Assembly: GCA_013397075.1 (NCBI GenBank)
Contig: VWZS01000853.1
Span: forward strand, 6,961 to 70,960
Length of the DNA: 64,000 nt
Direction: 5' to 3'
From: Rhabdornis inornatus
Lineage: Eukaryota > Chordata > Aves > Passeriformes > Rhabdornithidae
Shown: in pieces, positions 26,737 through 38,165 of the stretch
Layout: each line of letters opens with the position of its first letter
Numbering within the stretch: position 1 is the first letter of the stretch
The notes under the pieces: generated by a model
What the model saw: only the letters and a program-made list of their open reading frames with translations
Told to the model about the DNA's origin: nothing
Databases searched by the model: none
Made by a program: the position numbers and the translations under genes

Positions 26737-28733
26737 AATGTGAGCTTTCTCACTGTTTAAAAAGGAAATTATTTATTATAGCCATTAAAAATACCAATGG
26801 ATACAATCAAGAGGCACTGTGAATCACCTTCAAAGCAATACAGTGATCAAGATGATTTTCAAGTTGTATGTATCATTTAACACAAAGATTTCTTCACTAT
26901 GAAATCAGTTGTGGAAGTTTGTTGAGACTTAGCAGTAGCAGGTGCAGGACTTGTGTTGCATATTCCTTGCTGACCTCTGTTTAGGGTTTCACAATTCTCT
27001 GTGGATTTTATGCAGGAGGCAGGCACTGGTAAGGCAGGCACCTCAGAGATCTTCAGATGATGTGAAGCCATGGAAGGATATTGCTAAGCTGTGCATGAGT
27101 GATCTTAAACAGACAACCGAGTCTGACATGTTTTGGGAACTTCAGGACCTCATCCTGTTAGTCTTTCAAAAGCCTCTTGTGCAACCTCAACTAACAGCTT
27201 TACCCTTACAGTTACAGTGAACAGAAGGCAACAAAAATGGCCCCAGTCACTGCTTTTAAAGTGAACCTCTGCTCTGATACATAGTGCATGCTACAGGGTC
27301 ATATATGCCCAGATGGGAAAGGCAGAAGATACAAGACTATTCTCCCTCAAGTGACCAAGTGATGAGCAAGTGTTTGAACAGTTCTTGCCTGCCCAAGGGT
27401 CCACCTGGAATTGAACTTAAAAGAGCAATGGGACTCAATGGGTAAGCAGGATGGTTGCTGGGAAGAGGAAACTTAAACTGGAGTCTTGGGTGGGCTGGGC
27501 TGTGCAGGGGAGGTACCTGCCTGCCTGCTGCAATGCTGCAAAAATTCTGAGTCTACTTCTGAGGCACTCCATGGGCCCTGCTGGCTCATCTGGCTTTGTG
27601 TCTTTGGTGCAAAGCCACCATGATGAGTGGTAATGGCCTGTACCTGCTGCAGCTACATGGCCCCTAGCCTTAAAAATTCCTGGGGACAGGGAATGGCACG
27701 GAGTATGTGCAGGCTGCTGCACCCATGCTGATGTGCAGGGCAGTGCTAAATGCTGGGGCTGAAGCTCTCACTGCTACCAAACAGCTTAGTCAAAAACAGT
27801 TACCTGAAGAGAGGTGTTTTGGAGTAGCAAATTTTGGGGTAGCAAAAACCCATCAAATCCAGAAGGCATCAGGATTTTACCATGAAAGCAGGTAAGGCAT
27901 TTCTAAGCCACTGCATGAACATGAACTGTCAACAAATTTTTTTAGTGTGTTTTAACGATATTTTCAGTTTTGGACAGATTTCATCCTGAGGTTCTTCTCA
28001 GTGGATTATTTTCCTTTGACCTTTTGAATGCTTATAGGCAGCTCATCTAATCTTGAAGAGGTCTCTTGGCAGAAGGAAGCACATACATTCATAAGTGGCT
28101 CTTGTATTGTTTTACTCTTACCTTGGCAGGCTTGGTTGAGATCAACAAATTGTTGGGGGATCACTGATACAGTTGCTGAACCTTCCTTTGAATGTCTATG
28201 TTCTGAATCTTTATTAAGGACTTGGATTTAATGCTATATTTGTTCACAATATATTCATAGTAGACTGACATCAGTTAAAAAGAAAAAAACTACATTTTTA
28301 ACAGGGCTGCAGTTTGAGGGACACTTTTAGGGAAGTGCCAGAAAATACCTGAAGAAAATACTGAAGGATTGCTTCTGCTAGAAGAAAAGTAGGTGTTTGC
28401 TGCTAGCTGCCCAAATGAACAAGAACTCAAATGGGATCTTCCTTTGGATAACAAAGACTAAAAAAATAAATCTGCCATCAGGTTGGCCATTCTTTTGTCC
28501 TATTAATTTTGGTCAACTCTTCCATGACTATGAGTTCAGTGACCTGTTTTTGCCTCACAGTTTTAGAGTGCAAACCTGCCATGCTTCTGAGCATACCAAA
28601 CTTTTCCTTAAGTTTATCATAAAAAGAATAGAGGTAAACAAAGGCATTCAAATAACAGAAAACAACACACAACACTTCATGACATTTTTAGTGTTTTAAA
28701 GTAATCATTTTATCTTTCTTTTGGATGACATTG

Positions 28734-28758
28734 TTTATTGTAAGACATAATTTTTATT
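28734..28758 (-). promoter_or_regulatory. NTRK2: Inferred distal polyadenylation signals of NTRK2
   Basis: Read on the minus strand, two AATAAA hexamers lie 19 bases apart (28753-28758 and 28734-28739). Cleavage would be expected around 28710-28735. This gives a 3' UTR of about 5.1 kb, which agrees with the several-kilobase terminal exon I recall for mammalian NTRK2. I do not see a strong GU-rich downstream element. Many other TTTATT words lie on the plus strand further up (for example near 30706, 31281, 31798, 31851), so proximal alternative sites are likely. The chosen end is an inference without transcript evidence. Confidence 0.45.
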
Positions 28759-29974
28759 AAATACACTGTAATACAAGAGACTTTCCATGTCATGTTGAGA
28801 GAAGCTGGTCACATGATTCACAAACAAAACTTTTAACACTGATACCTAGGCATCACTTTGAAATCAGCCAAGATGCAATGAAAGTTTTAAAGCAATGACT
28901 ACTTGCAACAAACTGCAAAACAAGAACCACTAAGTATTTCCACAGAGACATCACATTAAATAAATTAAAAAAAAAAAGGAAAAAAGAAAGGAGAAAGATA
29001 GCTCTACACACCAGGTCACAATTTGGTGACAATATAGATATTTATATTTGTATGTAGATATCTTCCTCTTTACCTAATGTGACAAACAGAGTGATATCTA
29101 GAAATATATGTACATAAAGTATAGGTGGAGAGAAGGGCTGGGACAAATATTTCATAATTGATTCTCTCTCTCTATTGGTGATTCAATTAAACATAAATTT
29201 TGAATTAAATTATTTGTATATAAAACATTCTTAGGTGCTTTTCTATAAGTTAGGAAAGATAAGCTGCAAGAATTAGGCCTCTGGATAGATTTGATTTGTT
29301 CTGTTTTCTCACGTATTCCAATTGATGGCCTCACTTACTAGCAGCTTCCATAATCCTTGCTCAAATATTCAGTGTTTATAAAACATCAGCCAGTCATCAC
29401 TCAGAACCTTCTACAAGCAAACAAAAAATCTCCACAGACCTCGTGCAGAATGCATAGACGGAAAAATAACACATCCATCATTTCCCATTTCTTCTCCTGA
29501 GACATATGTTTAAAAGATGGCAAAATAGTCACTTCGTTGCTATTGTGAATTTCACAGTGTTTTCCCTGCAACATGTAGACTTTTTTCCTTTTTTTGCTTC
29601 GAATTTGTGATGAACAACACATCCCCCCCATCCTGCCCAAATAAAGGTGTTTTAACTAAGGCTCTAAAGGACCTCTTATTCAAAGCAGCAGTGTTTATTC
29701 CAGTCCTTACAAAAAGAAAATACAACTTCCTGTGCTATCAAAACCTTAATCTCTCTTTAGAAATCCCAACTTCCGCTCCAGTCCCTCACCACTCCCCTCC
29801 CCCACATTTTATAGCAGTATTTGAAATTCAGTTACAGGCCGCAACAACCCAAATGTGGATTTGTGGACTAATACATGGATTATACCTTAGTCTTTTGGGT
29901 TATTTAATTTCTTTTTAAAGTGTTTTGTAAAGATCTACATCAACCACAATCTCTTATGAAGGTGGGGAGGGTAC

Positions 29975-30110
29975 AGATAGAGAGAGAAAGAGAGGGAAAG
30001 AAAGAGTTATAAGAGAAGGAAAGAAGGAGGAAAGAAAGGAAAAGAGAAAGAAGGAAAGAAAGCGATAAAAAATAGCAAGGACAAAAAAAGAGAACAAGAT
30101 AAAAAATAAG
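29975..30110 (-). repeat. Long polypurine/polypyrimidine tract in the NTRK2 3' UTR
   Basis: The plus strand is almost pure A/G (gagagaaagagagggaaag, gaaggaggaaagaaagg and so on), so the NTRK2 transcript would carry a CU-rich tract of roughly 130 bases. Such tracts can bind polypyrimidine-tract or poly(C)-binding proteins and can form triplex DNA when mirror-symmetric. The open frame across it (minus 29954-30163, rich in Phe, Leu and Ser) is compositional. Confidence 0.85.
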
Positions 30111-30853
30111 CAGTCACTTATTAACCTGTAGACAATATATAGATATGTTGTTTTACAGGTCAAAATAATGCAGTCCTTTTGAAAGTGTACGTTTCATCAG
30201 GCATCATGAGATGCTGTTGCTGTACAAGTGTCTTTCTCCATGGCCAGTTCCAAGTTCTGCAGATCTATTGGGAGTGAAGGACAGAGTGTGACGAATGCTA
30301 CTATTATTACTCCTGAATGTCAGTGTTCTCGTTGTTCCTCCAAGTAGTGTTGCAGTGTGAATAGTCCAGCTCATTCTTGGAATTATTTCATTACTTCAGG
30401 CAAGTATAAAATGCTAATGGAGCAGCACTGTTATGCTAGAACAATAAAACAACAGTAGCACAAACTCAGTAAAACAAACTCTATTTTCTGAACTTGGAAA
30501 CTTCTCTGTTAATTTCATTGTGAGAAATCAACAAGTGAGATGGGAATGGAAGAAATGTTTTTATCTGGGGAAGAAAAGTGCTAGTTGTTAAATCTCTGGC
30601 AATCTAGCACTGCCTCTGCTGCACACCAGTTAGAAAGTTGAATCTTACGAATATAGAAAAAGAAATATCAAAAGAAAAAAAATTTGGTTACTCAGCAAAC
30701 ATTATCGATTTATTAATAGCACTCTAATCATAATTTGTAATAACATAGGTGTATGTAAATTTATACGTATACACACAGCCCATACATAATGTGCATGCAT
30801 GTCTGCACATATAGAAGTAAAATACAACAGACATAGGCATACATGTATATGCT

Positions 30854-30914
30854 ATGTGTGTGTATATATATATATGCCATATGCAAACACACATATATTA
30901 TATATATATATATG
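30854..30914. repeat. TG/TA dinucleotide repeat with hairpin potential
   Basis: (TG)n then (TA)n at 30854-30876, a short unique centre, then CACACA and (TA)n at 30886-30914. The tatgtgtgtgt arm and the acacacata arm are complementary, so the NTRK2 transcript could fold here. Confidence 0.85.
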
Positions 30915-33814
30915 GTCAGTTCATAGCACAGTCCAGAAAGACTTTTAAAATGAGCCTGATTGTCATACTTACTCAGTGTACACGATTTACCTGACAGTGC
31001 AAGCATGATGAATATGCACATATACTCACTCTTCATTCTGATTTGAACATATTTCTTCCTCTTCTCTGCTCACTCTGTTACACTTAACCACCTTTTCATG
31101 AACAAACGCAAACTATGTATAGCTACAGTTTACAGCTTTTCTACTGTGATTATACATTTTATGCACTATCAAGAACATTAATGATATAGGTCAAGGTTAT
31201 CCATGGTGGTGGCTCTGTAGAACATTTGGTCCTTTAGAAATTTAACAAACTGCTATGTTATTGCACAATGCATTTTAATACTATTTATTCTCTGAAATGA
31301 CTCTAAAAGTCTCACTACTAAATCAAAAAGAAGATGCCACTAAGTACATTTTCAGGGTCTTGTGGTTATTTTTTGGTATACATTCTTTCAGTGCTTTGAA
31401 AACACACCTGCTTGCTTTTGGGCTGGAGCCTCTTTTACAGTAAAAGCATCATCCCAGATGCCTTTTTCTTCACCTCAGAAGAAACTAAGACACAATATGC
31501 TAGTAGAAACTTAGCAGCCCCCTCCACCAACTGCACCCTCTTCCCACTGCACAGTAAGAGGACTCTGATATCTTTCTTTTCCACCATTGTTATTTTGAAG
31601 ATCAATTTCAAATTCTTTTAAAATATAACATTCATGTTCTCAAGAGAATGGGTTTCACTGGATGCTCAGTCTTTTTCTAGTTTTCTGTGAGAACTTCCGA
31701 GACAGTCTAGATAAAATCTTAAGGCCCATTTTGTAGGAATCTTCCTCTGGCTTTTTATGTGTTTCCAGTTCAGTAGCAGTTAAGAAATAACTTCTAGTTT
31801 ATTAAAGAAATACTGAGTATGGCTTTATAGTTACACTGTTATGTTTATTTGTAATGCTGCCTTTTCAATGACATTGAGAAGGGTAAAACTTCATCAGTGT
31901 CCAGTGAACTGTTTTCTTCTGAAAATGTTCAGAATTTTTATAAGCTAGCTCTAAAAGCTTCTGAAGGAAAAACTTAAAGTGCCTCAATAAATAATACATG
32001 CGAGCAAATTATATATTAAATGTGCTATGGGAACACTTACAAAAATAAAATGCTTAATTTATTAAATAAAATATCCCCAACACGAAGATGGACTATTTTG
32101 ATCTGGCTCATATCATTAGGAAATAATAAAAAGAGAAAATGGAAAGAAAGATCACTTTTTTGCAATAACGCCCCCTCACAGAGGGAGGCAGAAGTCTTGA
32201 GGAATAGGTAAGGTAGGTTTTCATTTGTAAGAATTCATATTAAAAATAATCCTAACTCTAAATTTCAAATTGTCAACTTCTAGTTTGAAAAACGACATGT
32301 ATACTCATGCAGCGATCATCAACACAGTGGCCATGCAAATGTTATACACATACAATGCCAATCCAACCAAAAATAAATTATTTAATAAAGTGTGTATGTT
32401 GGTTATGACAGCAATAGTACCAATACAAAAATGACGCTGAGGTCAGAATCTTTGCACTCTGAATAGCAAGCCATAACCACAGAGTAATTTGTTTTATCTA
32501 GAGATCTTTATCCCCTGCTATGTCTCAAACATAACCAGTGATCTCCGTGCTTTAGATTATTCATGTTATATCAGCCTATAGTATCTATAACATTTTAAAG
32601 GCATTTTAACATGGCTAATGTCTCCCATTAGCCCATTCTAATGAAATATAGGTTATATCATGAATTTGCTATGCCTACTAGGGTGAACTACAAGATGAGT
32701 GATTGTTTCTGCACAAAGGGCATTAATCGACAAAGACCATGCACAGTTTTGCTTGCACGGTTAAAAAAGGAAAAAATAAAGGATTGAGGAAGGAAGGAGT
32801 ATGCTGCTGGACAAGCACAGTATAAGACACACCTGTCTCAGCATTTATAGTTTGTCCTATCAAAAGCCTTAGTTTCAACATGTGATCTTGAAATTAATAT
32901 TGTATGTAACTAAATCTAGCTTCAGCCTTTACTAAAAAAGACTAGCTGGAGAACATTTTTACACCAGTGGCATGACAATATCCTACCAGAAGACTAAAAA
33001 AGGGCATGTGTTTAGTTTATCATGTTGTAACACAATTGGGTGCAATGCAGGCAGCATCTTTTTTTGTTTTACTTGATCCTGGCAATGAATGGTGCTGGCA
33101 AAGCACCTCATTAAACTATCCCTTTAGTCCTCAGAAAGACTCTTCAGGGAAATAGTTAGACCCCCTCTTGTCTTCCATCAAATCACTTCAGTGTTTTCTT
33201 GTAGGGTTGGATGCCACGTGATTTCCCAAGTTCCTCCAGATAGTGTATAACACAAGAGTGTCTTCTTTCTATCTGGCTTTATCTCTGCAAAGGACATTCT
33301 TCATGTAGAGAACACCAGTCTTCTTTTTCCACCCACAGGCCGAAGCGAAAAAAAATGAGGTTAATCCATAGAAACTCCCAGTAGCTATACAGCTGAAATC
33401 ACAAAGTTTTAGTCAAATATATTTTTCCCTTTTTTTCATCCACATCAAAGGCATGAATACAACAAGGCATTGTCAGTTGTGGTGGGCAAACTGAAGAGTC
33501 TGCTGATATAACAGATTGGGTTTTTAAGGCCTTTGTCTATGCAGAGTTACAATAATGCAGAAGCCAAATTGATTAGAAAGACAGGAGAGAAGGAAAAAAA
33601 GATAGAAACTGAGAGAAAGAGAGAAGATACGTCTTGATAATGTCTAAAAAGTCAATACTGTGTCTACAGATCGAGAAGCGCACATTGCTTGCCCTTTGAA
33701 AGCTTCTCCGCATCTTTGTCATCAATACTGTCAAAGTTAAGAACACATTTTAATATAGTTCAGCGGCAGTTGAAGACATTCATTCCTGCAGCCCAGAAGA
33801 AATGCTAGGAGACT

Positions 33815-34000
33815 TTAGCCTAAAATATCCAAGTAGACTGGAGATGCCTTGGCCAAGTTCTGAAGGAGGGAGTGGATTTCTTTGATGTTGAGCCTCATGT
33901 GAGGCTCCCGTTGCCAACAGCCCAGCATCAAGTCATACACTTCCTTTGGGCATGTGCGAGGTCGCTGCAGGACTCGGCCCTGAGTGATGCACTCAATCAC
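33815..34000 (-). CDS. NTRK2: NTRK2 (TrkB) last coding exon: end of kinase domain and C-terminal tail
   Basis: This encodes the final 61 residues of the BDNF/NT-4 receptor tyrosine kinase, an integral plasma-membrane protein of neurons. The peptide starts VIECITQGRVLQRPRTCPKE and ends SPVYLDILG followed by TAA at 33815-33817. It contains the kinase subdomain XI signature (GCWQREPHMR) and the terminal tyrosine in VYLDILG, which is the PLC-gamma docking site (Y817 in 822-residue human numbering, if lengths are conserved). HSLLQNLAKASPVYLDILG distinguishes it from TrkA and TrkC, whose tails differ. Relative to my memory of human TrkB there are a few changes (Lys-Glu in CPKE, RLNIKE). The acceptor is minus-strand ...TTTCTCATAG before GTG at 34000. 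The frame enters in phase 0, joining ...NNE of the upstream exon to VIECI. The first codon is an internal Val and not a start. Confidence 0.98.
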   Translation of the reverse strand: MIECITQGRVLQRPRTCPKEVYDLMLGCWQREPHMRLNIKEIHSLLQNLAKASPVYLDILG

Positions 34001-34825
34001 CTATGAGAAATCACAAGCAAAGGATCAGCACAGTTGTGACAGCTACGTAGAGATCATCCATGGAAGAGTTAACTTTAATTACAGCAGCCTCACTGGTGGC
34101 TACCATGCAGCCATTGCTGGAAAGGACTGCTTTTCTAGGCAGATGAGTGAGCAGCAGTATGTGATCTGGAAAACTCACTGTGATGTAAGTGATCAAAGAG
34201 CAATAACTTCACTCATGTTAAGTTCACCCACATTGTCCACTCCACACATAAGGAAATTGGGGGTGCGAATTAGTCCCATAATTTCTCTCTCTACCCACCT
34301 GCCACCTCAGAGGGAGGAAAAATTTTCAACCTGCTCATAGAGCATCAATTCCTCTCCTTCTCTCTACCCTCTGCAAACTTATGAGTATCACTGTGGCTAA
34401 TTTCTGGAAGGGAGATACTTATGACTGCCTAGAAATTTAAAGAGATATCTTGATTACTTCAATCTAATCTATCCATGGTTATGGACAACCACTCTGAAAC
34501 ACTATGTATGATACGTCTGTTCAGGAGATAGTTACAGTCCTTTTCATTCTCTCATGGTCTACCCAAAGCAGACTTTATGCTATACAAAGGAGAAAAAATA
34601 AATTCCAGCTCTTCTAGTTCTGCTTGAACACGTTCCATCCACTCAGGGGAGAAAAGAGTGAAAAAGAAGAAGTTCAACTGTATGGGTCACAACAATACAA
34701 GAAATACTGTATGTAAGTGTTGGCCTTTAAGAAATAAATTTGTTGCTGTCTCTTCTCCAGAGAACCCACACCAACAATTATCATAACAGCTTTCCCAATG
34801 CAGTTTGAGAATATATTCCACACAC
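34001..34825 (-). other. NTRK2: NTRK2 last intron (825 bp)
   Basis: It begins GTGTGTGG (donor at 34825-34824) and ends CTCATAG (acceptor AG at 34002-34001), both read on the minus strand. The donor departs from the usual GTRAGT. Open frames here on either strand (33984-34340 plus, 34011-34196 minus, 34687-34908 minus) are chance frames or intron read-through. Confidence 0.93.
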
Positions 34826-34984
34826 CTCATTGTTTGAGAGCTGATACCACGGCTGTTTGCCATAAGTAAAGATTTCCCATAATACAACCCCCAGGCTCCA
34901 GACATCACTTTCTGTGGTGAACTTCCTGTACATTATACTCTCTGGAGGCATCCAACGAATGGGCAGCATGGTGTGACCTCCAAC
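34826..34984 (-). CDS. NTRK2: NTRK2 (TrkB) penultimate exon: kinase subdomains VIII-IX
   Basis: A 159-bp, 53-codon exon in phase 0, from VGGHTMLPIRWMPPES through FTTESDVWSLGVVLWEIF to QPWYQLSNNE. It carries the P+1 loop and APE-like motif (WMPPES, subdomain VIII), the invariant Asp/Trp of DVWSLGVVLWE (subdomain IX) and the substrate-lobe loop YGKQPW. It follows directly after the activation-loop tyrosines (YxxxYYR), which belong to the upstream exon outside this window. The acceptor is a strong pyrimidine tract ending TTTTTCTCAG before GTT at 34984. The donor after GAG at 34826 is GTGTGT. The length matches the 159-bp exon I recall for mammalian NTRK2. No stop, frameshift or missing key residue is seen, so the gene appears functional. 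The reading into the intron (EVCGIYSQTALGKLL) is not part of the protein. Confidence 0.98.
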
Positions 34985-37077
34985 CTGAGAAAAACAAATA
35001 AAAGAGTTAGAAATAGTTTCTTCTAACCCTCACAAGGCAGTCTGAAGATGTTAAACATGGAGGATCCATGTTTCTTTTTTTCCCCATCTGGTAGCATTCA
35101 CTTTGAGGAGATTTGAAGAATTGTGGATTCATGGTTCAAACTCCTCTCCTCCAGCAACAATCAGTACCACACAATACGTTCCTCAACAAAAATCTAAAAA
35201 GATGTCGTTTCTGAAGTCCAAACTAACCTTTAACGTTTACTTGGCACACACTACCTAAGGAACAGGAAAGTCTTTATTATACTACCAACCAACTTCGAAT
35301 TATTTTAACACTCAAGAAACTAAAAAAGATTCATTAAATGAAATCTGGACAGGTGATTCTCCTGGAAACTCAGCAACATCAACTGAAATGCATGAAGATA
35401 GAGTGATCTGACTGTATGACATTGTAGGATTAGATCTGTATGGTTGAATATCTTAATTTTGACTGAATTAAAGCAATGCTATTTTCTGTTGTTAAGTTCC
35501 ACAGTTAAAGCATCAAATTATTTTGTTCCACATTTACTACCCTGTCCATTAAAAAAAAAAAATCAGTCCTTTGGATATATTCCCTTGATAATAAACAACT
35601 TGTAAGACAGGGATTCCTACCCCAAATCAACTCTTGTTGAATGGGACTTTCTCTGAATTGATGCCTTTCCAAAAGCTTTTAGAACATTTTAAATTTTCCC
35701 CAGAAAATTTCCTTAGACTTAGGTTTCCTAACCTTAATTTAAATTTTTAAAAGTCTTTTATTTCCAGGTTCTAAACAATTTATTGTTCCTGGCATGTCCT
35801 ATTCTGGTTGAATGACATCAATAAAGAAATCTATTTTTAAACAGTGTAACTGCTGATATACTGTGATATTGGTGTACAGATATGCTAGTTACTTTTGTGC
35901 AATGAGAGCTGAGAATATTTCCAAGGAAGATTTAAAAAAAAAAAAAAGAGGAAAGTTTTTTCAAAGACACCTTACTTCCTTTCTAAAAATATATTTAGTT
36001 ATGAAACCACAGTTACACTTTCAGGATTCTGTCAATTCAAAATATAATTTCTCCTTTTGGGACGAAACATTTGTTGTAATAAATAATGCCCTTCTTGTTC
36101 TCATGTTCAGACAGCAAATGGAAGAAAAACTGAACAATCAGAGTTGACATTATTTCTAAATCACACAGGATATTTGTGAACAATTCAGTGTTAGTGCATC
36201 ATACCAAACACAGCTATGGCTGTGAGAGTTCAGTCCTGTACTGTGAGTCACCACAAGTCCATGTTGACTACTGATTTCATAGAAACAGAAAGTCATGCTA
36301 AAATTTTTAAAGACTTGGTTTATTATGAGGCCCTTCTTTTATTATGATGCCCTTCTTCTACTCCCTCCACGTGAGATGTTATGTAAGTGATGGTTACATA
36401 CTTAATGGGTTGTTGAATGACAGGCAGGGCTGCCAATTTCAGTTCCTGGCTACACTGTGGATGTGCTTCTGACTTCATGCAGGTTGCTATGCACAAGTGT
36501 CTGAGCCATTTAAAAAGGGACCCAGTTCTTGTGCACTGCATTGATAGAGAATGGATACACATTTTCAAGTGTTTTCTCCAATTTGGCCCATTTGTTTCAA
36601 TGTTAACAGTTTATCTTTCTGGCAGACAGGCTGGTTGTAAGGCTCTGTGCTTCAGTATTTTTCATCAACTTTGACTGAGAGGTCTCTCAATGATGTGGAG
36701 AGTTAGAACATACCAATATGCTGAGATGCAACCAAACATTCAGTTTCCTACCTTATCATAACCTAAACTGACATGACAACCAAACACTTCCAAACCACCA
36801 CCAGATTTAAGCCAGTCTTGAGAAGTATTTCATTAGAAAGATAAAAAAATTAGTTCATTAGAAACATGCAGCCACATAGACCCATTCAAAGGGCAAGTGC
36901 CATTAAAAGATGGTGGTTAGTGATGAGAACCTTTTGGTCTCATCAAATATTGAAATGGCTCAATGGCTCTTACATCTGTTTATCATATAATCTCTGCTAC
37001 TGGTTCTGTTTTGCAATTTCTTTGACTCATTCCTTTAAAAATTTATGAAAGCTATAGACAATAAAATATGTGACTAC

Positions 37078-38165
37078 CTTTTTTTTTTTTGGTCACATCT
37101 TAAATCAAGAGATTTTGAAAAAGCAGTTTAAAAAATCCCCACCTACTCTTCAAATCTTATGTTTTTTCACTACAGATCCAGTGTATTTTTGGTAGGATTC
37201 TATGCTGAGTTTCCAGTGTCACTCAGGAAAATGAAGGACACACCTCTTGAGAGATAATGATAAACTGCCACCAAATGATGACTCTGTGACGAACTGATGT
37301 GTAACATCACACACACCTAGCTGCTAGCTGTCTCTCTTTGCACTTGTAGCAAGACTGACTTGTTAGTATTGACACCAGGAATTCAGTTTACAGGTAAGTA
37401 CAAGGCACAGGGCTTATTGGTGTTCTTCCCAGAATCATCTTGCCTGGAATTGTGTCCATTTCTGTCCCTGAAGGCACAAGACTTCACTTGATCAGTACTG
37501 AGAAGTCCTGAGGTGTCTCCATCTCTATCATTCCTGTTACTTCAAATACCTCAACATCTTTTTGAAGATAGAATTTATTGCCTTTCGAAGTATCAACAAA
37601 AGTATTATACAAGGTGTTCTCCTTGACAGATGGCACTGCAATGAAGACAAGATAACCTGTGCAACACTGATCATCTCCTGTGGCACTCTGTGCATCTACC
37701 CACAGTCTAAGAGCATCTTGCATTTCAGTTCAGTTCCATTAAAAGCACATGTCCAGGCCAAAGGCACTTCTAAATGCATGTTTCCTTCTCTATTAAAAAT
37801 CAGTTGTTACTGGGTCAACACTCACTCAGATCAGAAGAGCATTAAGAGCTGTGCTAGTTGTATGCCTAAAATGAAGCACATACTTCAGAGCTTTTTGAAC
37901 TGAAGCCTAGGACTTGACACAACTGTTTGCAGGGTGCCTGAAACAAATTGTGTCTGTTGAGAGCTTCTTTTGTTTTTATCTTATGAGTCCAAGCACCCAG
38001 GGTTGTGCCATAACAGCAGTGAAGAGAGGTGGGGTGCCTTCTTGCTGTTGTTGCCATACTCTCAACAAGGCTAGGAGGTGTTTTCCAAGAAGCACCAATG
38101 AACAAAAACATGACTTCGCTGACCAAAGTTTAAAGGTTCTGAGTACTTCAAAGAGATGCCCTTAG
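37078..38165 (-). pseudogene. Possible decayed retrocopy or coding remnant, source gene unknown
   Basis: On the minus strand, 37484-37723 gives an open frame of 79 codons with unusually protein-like composition (DALRLWVDAQSATGDDQCC and later FVDTSKGNKFYLQKDVEVF). A second frame lies just upstream in the same orientation (37866-38126), and stops separate them. A poly(T) run at about 37079-37091 on the plus strand would be a poly(A) tail for a minus-strand retrocopy starting near 38165. I recognise no protein family, and I see no AATAAA close to the tail and no target duplication. Chance open frames plus an unrelated poly(T) run remain a good alternative. Confidence 0.2.

Larger units (their letters stand above)
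25055..28709. other. Intergenic DNA just downstream of NTRK2
   Basis: AT-rich sequence with no recognised gene. It holds poly(A) at 25905-25919 and an interrupted poly(T) at 26705-26736. Because NTRK2 is read leftwards, this is the region immediately beyond its inferred polyadenylation site. Confidence 0.55.
28720..33814 (-). other. NTRK2: NTRK2 long 3' untranslated region
   Basis: This is the non-coding part of the terminal NTRK2 exon on the minus strand, starting directly after the TAA at 33815-33817. Two stretches agree closely with the mammalian NTRK2 3' UTR as I remember it. One is about 33340-33570, with words such as TTTGCCCACCACAACT, AATGCCTTGTTGTATTC and TTTGATGTGGATGAAAA. The other is about 32725-32765, with GTGCAAGCAAAACTGTGCAT. 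These identities reach more than 1 kb past the stop, so the UTR is at least that long. The remainder down to the paired AATAAA near 28.74 kb is inferred. The UTR is A/T-rich and contains a pyrimidine tract and a TG/TA repeat (listed separately). Open frames inside it are not genes. Long TrkB 3' UTRs are known to control dendritic mRNA localisation and translation in mammals. Whether that applies here is inference. Confidence 0.8.

Noticed and set aside
29954..30163. Minus-strand hydrophobic 69-codon frame as a membrane peptide in the UTR
   Set aside because: It arises from the CU-rich simple repeat, and the Phe/Leu/Ser bias is compositional.
33984..34340. Plus-strand frame of 118 codons overlapping the last TrkB exon as an antisense gene
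   Set aside because: It mostly covers intron sequence and has no domain. It overlaps the genuine exon only at its edge.
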